A DNA stretch of 6,348 bases from Victivallales bacterium (GTDB lineage Bacteria > Verrucomicrobiota > Lentisphaeria > Oligosphaerales > Oligosphaeraceae): positions 1-6,348 of the forward strand of contig JAFTAC010000542.1 of the NCBI GenBank assembly GCA_017458805.1, in the 5' to 3' direction. The position numbers were made by a program, and so were the translations under genes. The notes beneath the pieces are model-generated. The model did no database searches, was not told the DNA's origin, and saw only the letters and a program-made list of their open reading frames with translations. Shown in pieces: positions 1 to 5,218 of the stretch (its first letter is position 1; each line of letters opens with the position of its first letter).

Positions 1-1266
1 GATGCCGATGCCGCAGACCAGCATGGAGACGAAGAGCAGCCAGGCCAGGCGCTCGCCCAGACCCATGAAGCCCTTGCCCGCATCCAATGTGAGGCGTTCC
101 GCGCGCACAAGGGCGTCGTTTTCGGTTCTGCCCCTGGCCAGTTCAACCATGCGCTCGGCGGTCATGCCATTGACGGCTGCCTCTTCCGCGCTGATGCCTT
201 CCAGGACGACAGTCGCACCTTCCTCATCGGTGGCCTGGGCCTTTTGAGCCAAGGCCTCTACTTCCTGCATCTTGGCAAGGTACTTTGTTGCGAACCTCTT
301 GCTTTCCAGATGATTCCACATCATCACGACATTCACGTCGGCGGGAAGGACGTTTGCCTGCTGCGCAAGTAGCTGGCGATAGGGGAACTCGACCTTCTTT
401 TCAGGCTTGGCGGCACCCTCCTTGATGGGGAAGATATGGGTGATGCGGACCTCCATGCTCTTTTCAAGGCGCAGGGTATCCAGCAGTTTTTTCGCTTGGA
501 GGGAAATCTCACCAGCGGTCTTCTCCTGGTCGAAGAGGAAACCAGAGTCGCGGATGACGCCGCCGAAGTCCTTGTCGGCGTCGGCCAGTGCCTGCAACAG
601 TGTGCGTCCATTAAGCTTAGCTGTCGCGGCGGCGATTGCCTGTGCGCGGGAGGCGAGAATCTTGTCGGTGGTCTCTTTGATGACGCCATATTGGGCGATG
701 AGCTTTTCCAGCTCCTCCATCGGCATCTCGAAATGGATGGACTTGATGCGGGAAAGGGCCACCTTGAAGGATTCCATGGCTTCGGGCTTGCTCAGATGTT
801 CAAGAATGCCAAGGCCTTCTGCGCGGTGAATCATGGAACGGCGCTTGGCGTAGTCCAAGTCCTCGAAGAAGTCGATAAGGAAGACCGCTTTCTGGGAAAG
901 CTGCTGGAAGGCGGACATGTCCGCATCCGAAATACCCGCAAACCTCTGGGTCTCCTTGTAGATGTCGCTTGTAGGCTCCGCCTTCGCGATTTCATAGACA
1001 ATGGACTCGTGGCTTCCAGGCGAACTGAGTTTTGCACTCCAGTCGTAGATTTTGCGGGCGTTCTGGATGCGTTCGCGGGTGTTGGAGGCGATGTTGCGCT
1101 TGATGAGGCTCTCCGCCAGGATGTTCATCAGGAACGCGACGGCCAGCGTGATGACCGCCACCGTCACGGAGGCGCGGAAAAGCCTGTATTTGATGCCGTC
1201 GATGGTGATTCTGACGGTGCGTTTCATGCTGAGCCAAGGTTGGTCGGCTATGGTGATTGCCTTCAT
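1..1266 (-). CDS. Probable FtsX/MacB-type ABC transporter permease, C-terminus beyond window
   Basis: Reads from ATG at 1266-1264 to the left edge without a stop, giving 422 residues with the C-terminus missing. The start is set by AGGA at 1273-1276, six bases upstream of the ATG, 25 bases after the stop of the PqqD-like gene. Seen in the sequence: a basic cytoplasmic N-terminus (MKRTVRI at 14-20), one hydrophobic segment at about 33-51, a charged, mostly helical soluble domain of about 355 residues, and a second hydrophobic segment starting at about 407 (LAWLLFVSMLVCGIGI) that is cut by the edge. One N-terminal helix, a large extracytoplasmic domain and then further C-terminal helices is the layout of MacB/FtsX permeases, which pair with a cytoplasmic ATPase to move or extract lipophilic or peptide substrates. 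The FtsX assignment is inference: the diagnostic three-helix C-terminal block lies outside the window. A two-helix sensor-like membrane protein is the main alternative. No ATPase is visible. Confidence 0.72.
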   Translation of the reverse strand, partial: MKAITIADQPWLSMKRTVRITIDGIKYRLFRASVTVAVITLAVAFLMNILAESLIKRNIASNTRERIQNARKIYDWSAKLSSPGSHESIVYEIAKAEPTSDIYKETQRFAGISDADMSAFQQLSQKAVFLIDFFEDLDYAKRRSMIHRAEGLGILEHLSKPEAMESFKVALSRIKSIHFEMPMEELEKLIAQYGVIKETTDKILASRAQAIAAATAKLNGRTLLQALADADKDFGGVIRDSGFLFDQEKTAGEISLQAKKLLDTLRLEKSMEVRITHIFPIKEGAAKPEKKVEFPYRQLLAQQANVLPADVNVVMMWNHLESKRFATKYLAKMQEVEALAQKAQATDEEGATVVLEGISAEEAAVNGMTAERMVELARGRTENDALVRAERLTLDAGKGFMGLGERLAWLLFVSMLVCGIGI

Positions 1267-1291
1267 TTTTCGTCCTGTAGTTGTGATGTCA

Positions 1292-1660
1292 CTACATCAT
1301 TATTGCAAGTACCCCGCGCTGGATTAGCCTTTTCAGGTAATCCGTCACGGCTGTTTTCGCCTCGTGAAAGGTCAGGTTGTATTCCTTGGAGAATATGTCG
1401 CATATCTGCTCGACGGTGTGCTCGCCGTCGCAGAGATGCCAGAGCTTGGATCCAAGGCCGTCAAGCTCTATTGTGATCACTGGCTTGTACGGGACAAACC
1501 AGCTGATGGGCGGAAACCGATAGCCAGGCTTCTTGTTCCTGACGGAGACGGACACTGCGTCCTCGGTGTCCTTCTCCACAGTCGCCGCCTCGTTGCGCAC
1601 GGGAGTGGCGGCCAGCATCGAACGCCATTCGGTGTATTGATGAGCGGTGGTTCCCTTCAT
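1292..1660 (-). CDS. PqqD-like (RiPP recognition element fold) small protein
   Basis: 122 residues. The C-terminal 75 or so match the PqqD pattern: VITIELDGLGSKLWHLCDGEHTVEQI (described by its key residues L67, G70, L73, DGE 78-80, TVEQI 82-86), then a helical stretch with YLKRLIQRGVL at 108-118. In PqqD proteins this winged-helix fold binds a peptide leader and presents it to a modifying enzyme. About 45 polar residues precede the fold, longer than in classical PqqD. The start is secure: ATG at 1660-1658 overlaps the upstream TGA as ATGA and is preceded by a near-perfect ribosome binding site. An earlier in-frame ATG (1708) would lie inside the upstream gene without such a site. No radical SAM partner, PQQ gene or precursor peptide is nearby, so it is not an orthologue of pqqD itself. 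Many PqqD-like proteins lie outside RiPP clusters; a role as adaptor for the neighbouring permease is inference. Confidence 0.85.
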   Translation of the reverse strand: MKGTTAHQYTEWRSMLAATPVRNEAATVEKDTEDAVSVSVRNKKPGYRFPPISWFVPYKPVITIELDGLGSKLWHLCDGEHTVEQICDIFSKEYNLTFHEAKTAVTDYLKRLIQRGVLAIMM

Positions 1661-2535
1661 ACCTTCACCTCCAGCTTTTTGCAGCAGGAGAGGGTGGCGA
1701 AAGGCCACTCACCCTTGCCTTGGTGGGCGTGCGACGCCACGAAGTAGAGCCGTCCGTCCTCGGGGCAGGTCCATGCTGCTGCACGGATGGTCCGCTGCCC
1801 GTGGAGCCAATCGACCAGCACGCTGGGCGAACGCTGTGCCTCCAGCCGCCAGACCTCATGGCCCTCCTCTGTGGCACTCTCCGTGGAGACAACCTTGTAC
1901 TCCTTGGGGATTTGCGCCTCCAGCCATTGGCGGACATCTGCCTTGAGCCAGTACGAGAGCATCCCGCGCCGCGCAAAGCGCTGCGTCACACGGCGTTTTC
2001 GGTTGTTGAAGGTAGCCTCCGCCAGACCAGGGGAAACCACGCAGGAGTCGAAGGAGAGGTCGCTGGCAGTCGTCCAATCCATTCCGAATGAACGCCATTT
2101 CTGGCGTCCATCGGGGGCAGGGGACGGTACCTTGACGCTATCGAGGATGCGGCCCTCGAAGGCAGGCGTCGCCCGCTCGCCTTTCGCCCAGATGAAGACG
2201 GCCTCCAATATGTAGGCGCGTCCAGGGAAGAAGGCTCCGTAGCGGGAGATGGGCACCCCCTTCTCCAGCCCCGAGGCCCCGAGCCACTGGCCATGGCCTG
2301 TTTTCGTGACAGATTCCAGGCCGTCGTTCTGCAGTTTGGCACGGTAGTCGTTGGCCATGCGCTCCATGTCTGGCGGCGCATCAACGCGCATCCAGTCCAG
2401 CTCGAAGCGGAACTGGTAGCGGTCTGCGAAGGCGCATCGTCCCGTTTCGGGATTCCGCGAGAACTGAAGCATTTCCCATTCGTCGGGAAGGGAAAGCTCA
2501 ATTCCATTCCATATCCAATTCTGCAACGTGCTCAC
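1657..2535 (-). CDS. Uncharacterised two-domain protein heading the PqqD/permease operon
   Basis: 292 residues from GTG at 2535-2533; I do not recognise a named family. No signal peptide or membrane segment is visible, so it is probably cytoplasmic. It seems to contain two similar alpha/beta modules: about 7-137 (WNGIELSLPDEW, then a DMERMANDYRAKLQNDGL helix, then strands ending LDSVKV) and about 147-290 (FGMDWTTASDL, then a KADVRQWLEAQIP helix, then strands ending SCCKKLEV). Each runs strands, one long helix, then three or four strands, resembling PsbP/Mog1-like (DcrB-type) folds; that fold call and the internal duplication are inference from pattern only. A TAA stop lies two codons before the GTG, so GTG is the earliest start. 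TTG at 2526-2524 has a better placed ribosome binding site and would give 289 residues. Its TGA overlaps the ATG of the PqqD-like gene, so the two are very likely co-translated. Confidence 0.85.
   Translation of the reverse strand: MSTLQNWIWNGIELSLPDEWEMLQFSRNPETGRCAFADRYQFRFELDWMRVDAPPDMERMANDYRAKLQNDGLESVTKTGHGQWLGASGLEKGVPISRYGAFFPGRAYILEAVFIWAKGERATPAFEGRILDSVKVPSPAPDGRQKWRSFGMDWTTASDLSFDSCVVSPGLAEATFNNRKRRVTQRFARRGMLSYWLKADVRQWLEAQIPKEYKVVSTESATEEGHEVWRLEAQRSPSVLVDWLHGQRTIRAAAWTCPEDGRLYFVASHAHQGKGEWPFATLSCCKKLEVKV
1665..1672 (-). promoter_or_regulatory. Strong ribosome binding site of the PqqD-like gene
   Basis: GGAGGTGA on the minus strand, with seven bases between GGAGG and the ATG at 1660. 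It lies inside the last codons of the upstream gene. Together with the ATGA stop-start overlap it fixes the start and suggests translational coupling between the two genes. Confidence 0.85.
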
Positions 2536-2537
2536 CT
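2531..2537 (-). promoter_or_regulatory. Possible ribosome binding site favouring a TTG start
   Basis: AGGTGAG on the minus strand overlaps the GTG codon at 2535 and sits six bases (counted from AGGTG) before an in-frame TTG at 2526-2524. The GTG has no purine-rich site at normal distance. The site therefore argues that translation of the two-domain protein may begin at TTG. Confidence 0.4.
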
Positions 2538-2604
2538 GTTATCTGTGTATGTCTTGGATTTGGCGATTGCAAAATTTCTCCACTTTACAATCACCTATGC
2601 CAAC

Positions 2605-2664
2605 TTTAATATGCTTCGAGGAAAAATCAAGTTGATTCTGTGAAAAAACTTGATTTTAATATGC
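2605..2664 (+). repeat. 10-bp direct repeat TTTAATATGC, spaced 50 bp
   Basis: Identical copies of TTTAATATGC lie at 2605-2614 and 2655-2664. They bracket the 11-bp inverted repeat, the second copy overlapping its right arm by three T residues. The exact 50-bp period, nearly five helical turns, could suit a pair of protein binding sites, or may be left over from a small duplication. On the minus strand the unit reads GCATATTAAA, upstream of the left operon. Confidence 0.6.
2623..2657 (-). terminator. 11-bp inverted repeat, possible weak terminator of the GHL10 gene
   Basis: AAAATCAAGTT (2623-2633) and its perfect complement AACTTGATTTT (2647-2657) flank a 13-base loop. On the minus strand, downstream of the GHL10 gene, the second arm reads AACTTGATTTT and is followed by one more T, giving a run of five T. 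The stem is poor in G and C, so this is a weak candidate for an intrinsic terminator; an operator is also possible. Confidence 0.3.
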
Positions 2665-2727
2665 AATTAGGAATTAGGAATTGGTGGTTAGTCTTAATTT
2701 CTAATTTCTAATTCCTAATTCCTAATT
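2665..2727. repeat. 63-bp element with perfect 18-bp inverted repeats
   Basis: AATTAGGAATTAGGAATT at 2665-2682 is the exact reverse complement of 2710-2727; the loop is 27 bases. The arms are built from the heptamer ATTAGGA/TAATTCC. The right arm covers the stop codon and the last codons of the GHL10 gene, so the hairpin would form at the very end of its mRNA. It could act as a 3' stabiliser or be a tiny mobile or REP-like palindrome. I see no target-site duplication around it. Confidence 0.75.
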
Positions 2728-2729
2728 TA
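2695..2729 (+). repeat. Tandem 7-bp repeat, five units (TAATTYC type)
   Basis: Successive units TAATTTC, TAATTTC, TAATTCC, TAATTCC, TAATTTA fill 2695-2729 with no gaps. The same heptamer occurs in the opposite orientation at 2666-2679 (ATTAGGA twice). A 7-base unit is typical of short tandemly repeated sequences that expand and contract by strand slippage. Confidence 0.8.
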
Positions 2730-5032
2730 TTCAGGGCTGGGAGGAGTTCGAATGCTTCCCTTTGCCCCAGGTCGAAAAGGATGAAGCCATACGTCCTGGC
2801 GGTTCGCGTGGCGTTGATTTGCCGTGCCAGTTCGTCGGCTGACATGCGCATGGGGCCTGTCCCGATGCCTGGCACTAGCATGTTTGGCTGCTGAATCTGG
2901 GCAAGTTGTCTGTTCAGCGTGCTGGTGAACTGGCTGGTGGAGCCGTGGTAGCTCATCGGGCAGACAAAGGAGACCCAATGCATTTTGCACCAGGTGCCCC
3001 AGTCCTGTCCCACCGTCACCTGGGCCTGCGTCCAGTCGGGATAGACCGCTGCGGAGAGGTAGAGGTTGCTGCGGGCGGAGCATACAGCCTGCGAGATGGT
3101 GCCCAGAACCCTGTTGATGGAGGCCTTGCGGAACTCCTGCCAGCGCTGCTGGTAGTCGCCGCCAAGGACGACACCTGGCCACGGGGAGGGCGTGAAGCCA
3201 AGGGTCTTCGCAAAGGCATGGCGGCAGTGTTCGCAGAAACAGCTGTCCCGCCCAGGATAGCGGATGCGGTCGAGATGCACTCCCTCTACGACATTCTTTG
3301 TGACGAGTTCCGAGGCCATGCGGCTGAGGAGCTGGAGGTTGTCTGGGTTGTTTGGACAGAGCCAGGCAAGCTGCGTTCCCTTGGAGGAGAGCTGGAGACG
3401 CCCCTCGCGCGCAAAAGCATGGATGACGCTTTCAGGAGCATCCTCGATGCCCAGGCAGTTCACCCAGGCGTGGACGCGAAGCCCCGTGCGATTCGCGGCG
3501 GTGATGCATTCGGGCAGCCCCTCCCCCTGCACCCGCGAGATCATGCGGCTCTCATACGTGGTGAAGTAGGGGCATGCGGAGATGGGGAAGATGGCGTTGA
3601 AGCCTGATGCATGGATGGTCTCCAGGGTGCGCTGCCACCCCAGGCCAGGCAGTCCGCCTGGATAGCGGCACCAAAGGGCGCGTAGCTCGTTGGGATTGGC
3701 TGCGGCCGCTGTGAGCGTGGTCCGCTTCAGCAGTTCCAGACTTTTGAAGCAGGCTGTGGCGGTTTCGCCATATTGCCGTTGATGGTAGTTGCGCTTGGCT
3801 TCGTCCAGCATCTTGTAAGCAGCACCCTTGACGCGCGATGAGGAAAGCGTGATATCGCGTGCGGTGCGATTGAAAAGGGTGGCTGCCGCTGCCTGCTGCG
3901 CTTCAGGGACAAAGCCCCCGATGAGTTCCGTGAAGAGGCGTCCGCCATTGATGGGGTCCTGGTTCATATAGACGTGGGTCATCCAGAAGCCACGTGCGGT
4001 TTTCACGACGGCTGGCCAGCGTGTCACCTGTCCCGTGCAGTTCCCCCACCAGGCCATAGCGGTGCAACTTGACGGGAGACTCTCCAAGGCGATGAAGCAC
4101 CCCGACAGCTGCCTGACGGGCTTGCATCCTGGAAGGCGCTGGCTGTCAGGAACGATCTGACCAAGTGCGCCTTGTACGGAACTGGCGTTGGTGTATTTGC
4201 CGACGGGGGTGCCGAGTTCCGCCGCCAGCGGTGGAGGAAGCGTGTAGAATAGGCCGACTTTTCCTCCTGCGCGCATATATTGCATGATTGTGTCGCGCTG
4301 TTCGGGGGCGATGCTGTCAATGGATGGCACCAGCAGGAAACGGTAGGGGCGCAGGATTGTGAAGGACATGTCGCACTCCTCGATGACAGCGGGATAGAGT
4401 CCTGCCAGCACAAGGGCGGAGGAGAGGTTCCGCGCATGGCGCAATGCCTCTGGAAGCGCCTTGCTGTTGTTCGTGTGGGAACAGGAGCCTCGCACGAGTG
4501 CTACGCCAGCGTTCTGGCGCACAAATTCAAGGTGCGAAAAATAGAGTTGAAGCTGCCCCACGCCCCCTTTCCAGGCAGCAATGCGCAAGGTAGTGCAGTT
4601 GTTCCATGAAGAGACTCCGTTTTCAGGGGAAAAGCTGGCCTTCGGGATGAAAACCGATTCCCACTGCTCGTTGGCTGAAATCTCGAACTGCGCGGACTGC
4701 CAGGTGTTCCCCGTCTTGATATAGACGTTGAACTGCGAGACAACGGCGGGGTTGCGGCAGCACACTTCCATGCGCAGCCCAGCAGTCTGCATTAAATTAA
4801 GGTTGATGGGGATGTCCCAGACAGTGCGCACCGAACTTGCCGTGGAAAAGACCGTCTTGAGCTCCAGCAATTCGCCGGAGTTGGGCGCGCTGCGAAGAAT
4901 GGCCTCCGTCGTTTCGCCGTTGTACCTGCAACGGTTCGCCGCCTGGCGCAGATTCAGCTCCTGTGCCCCGCAATAGCAAGCCAGTGCTAATAATATGGTA
5001 AGGATAATTCGCATATTTCCATAACGATTCAC
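2708..5032 (-). CDS. Secreted multidomain protein with C-terminal GHL10 glycoside-hydrolase-like domain
   Basis: 774 residues. A signal peptide is visible (RIILTILLALACYCGAQ at 8-24, cleavage probably near residue 24), so the protein acts outside the cytoplasmic membrane. Visible order: a beta-sandwich, carbohydrate-binding-like module at about 30-170; a glutamine-amidotransferase-like Rossmann module at about 176-300 without an obvious catalytic triad; a helical linker to about 450; then a TIM-barrel of the GHL10 type (PF02638, formerly DUF187) at about 450-765. Barrel hallmarks are SGFNAIFP at 476-483, GLRVHAWVN at 517-525, EGVHLDRIRYP at 583-593, SAAVYPDW at 659-666 and FVCPMSYH at 689-696; D588 is a catalytic candidate. 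CFCEHC at 598-603 could bind metal. GHL10 proteins are thought to act on glycans, but the substrate here is unknown. The start is GTG at 5032 with GGAG four bases upstream; a TAA four codons before excludes longer versions. ATG at 5014 is an alternative. The last six residues (KLGIRN) and the stop lie almost wholly in heptamer repeat DNA. Confidence 0.9.
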   Translation of the reverse strand: MNRYGNMRIILTILLALACYCGAQELNLRQAANRCRYNGETTEAILRSAPNSGELLELKTVFSTASSVRTVWDIPINLNLMQTAGLRMEVCCRNPAVVSQFNVYIKTGNTWQSAQFEISANEQWESVFIPKASFSPENGVSSWNNCTTLRIAAWKGGVGQLQLYFSHLEFVRQNAGVALVRGSCSHTNNSKALPEALRHARNLSSALVLAGLYPAVIEECDMSFTILRPYRFLLVPSIDSIAPEQRDTIMQYMRAGGKVGLFYTLPPPLAAELGTPVGKYTNASSVQGALGQIVPDSQRLPGCKPVRQLSGCFIALESLPSSCTAMAWWGNCTGQVTRWPAVVKTARGFWMTHVYMNQDPINGGRLFTELIGGFVPEAQQAAAATLFNRTARDITLSSSRVKGAAYKMLDEAKRNYHQRQYGETATACFKSLELLKRTTLTAAAANPNELRALWCRYPGGLPGLGWQRTLETIHASGFNAIFPISACPYFTTYESRMISRVQGEGLPECITAANRTGLRVHAWVNCLGIEDAPESVIHAFAREGRLQLSSKGTQLAWLCPNNPDNLQLLSRMASELVTKNVVEGVHLDRIRYPGRDSCFCEHCRHAFAKTLGFTPSPWPGVVLGGDYQQRWQEFRKASINRVLGTISQAVCSARSNLYLSAAVYPDWTQAQVTVGQDWGTWCKMHWVSFVCPMSYHGSTSQFTSTLNRQLAQIQQPNMLVPGIGTGPMRMSADELARQINATRTARTYGFILFDLGQREAFELLPALNKLGIRN

Positions 5033-5041
5033 AATGCTCCA

Positions 5042-5079
5042 TTATTGGCAACCTGTGCTAAGGAGTTGCCAGGCAATAA
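5042..5079. repeat. Imperfect hairpin upstream of the GHL10 gene
   Basis: GGCAAC at 5047-5052 pairs with GTTGCC at 5065-5070 across a 12-base loop. TTATT at 5042-5046 extends the stem with AATAA at 5075-5079 after a four-base bulge. It lies ten bases before the GTG start and next to the GGAG site, so in the mRNA it could limit ribosome access; as DNA it could be an operator for the divergent promoters. Confidence 0.45.
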
Positions 5080-5141
5080 CGTTGACACTGCATAAAGCTT
5101 CTGTTCTAGCATGGAGCCTGTGTAATTATCAGCAAATGCGC

Positions 5142-5169
5142 TTGAACTATCTTCAATTCCAATTATATT
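5142..5169 (+). promoter_or_regulatory. Candidate sigma-70-type promoter of the HEAT-repeat gene
   Basis: TTGAAC (5142-5147, four of six to consensus), a 16-base spacer, then TATATT (5164-5169, five of six). Transcription would start near 5176, leaving a leader of about 43 bases that includes the ribosome binding site. Surrounding AT-richness raises the chance of a coincidental match. Confidence 0.4.
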
Positions 5170-5203
5170 TAAAAACACCAATTTGAAACCATCCCCAAAA
5201 AAC

Positions 5204-5209
5204 AAGGAG
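5204..5209 (+). promoter_or_regulatory. Ribosome binding site of the HEAT-repeat gene
   Basis: AAGGAG, nine bases before the ATG at 5219-5221. It is the only purine-rich site at a useful distance and confirms the start that places the signal peptide at the N-terminus. Confidence 0.75.
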
Positions 5210-5218
5210 AAGCACGCT

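Larger units (their letters stand above)
2536..2707. other. AT-rich, repeat-rich intergenic gap
   Basis: 172 bases without a gene, between two genes that are both on the minus strand. The region must hold the end of the GHL10 transcript and the promoter of the left operon. Several short repeats fill its GHL10-proximal half and are listed separately. I see no convincing sigma-70 promoter; the best minus-strand pair is TTGCAA, 17 bases, TACACA just before the two-domain gene, which is weak (four and three of six bases). Confidence 0.7.
5033..5218. other. Divergent intergenic region
   Basis: 186 bases between the start of the GHL10 gene (minus) and the HEAT-repeat gene (plus). It should hold both promoters. 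A plus-strand promoter candidate lies near the right end and a hairpin near the left end. A perfect TTGACA at 5082-5087 has no good -10 partner at 16-18 bases. For the minus strand the best single element is GATAAT near 5125-5132, without a matching -35, so no call is made. Confidence 0.6.

Noticed and set aside
436..1476. 346-codon open frame on the plus strand opposite the permease and PqqD-like genes
   Set aside because: It lies antisense to two well supported genes, has low-complexity composition without a recognisable domain, and its start has no clear ribosome binding site. Long antisense frames are expected in GC-rich DNA.
1661..1708. Longer PqqD-like protein starting at ATG 1708
   Set aside because: It would add 16 residues coded inside the upstream gene; the ATG at 1660 has the GGAGGTGA site and the ATGA overlap.
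2665..2729. CRISPR array
   Set aside because: The units are 7 bp and directly adjacent, with no spacers of 25-40 bases and no cas genes.
2906..3607. 233-codon plus-strand frame inside the GHL10 gene
   Set aside because: It is antisense to the conserved GHL10 barrel, whose motifs are unmistakable in the minus frame; no domain is seen in the plus product.
5082..5110. Promoter based on the perfect TTGACA at 5082-5087
   Set aside because: At 17 bases the -10 position reads TCTAGC, only three of six to consensus, and the best alternative TAGCAT needs a 19-base spacer.
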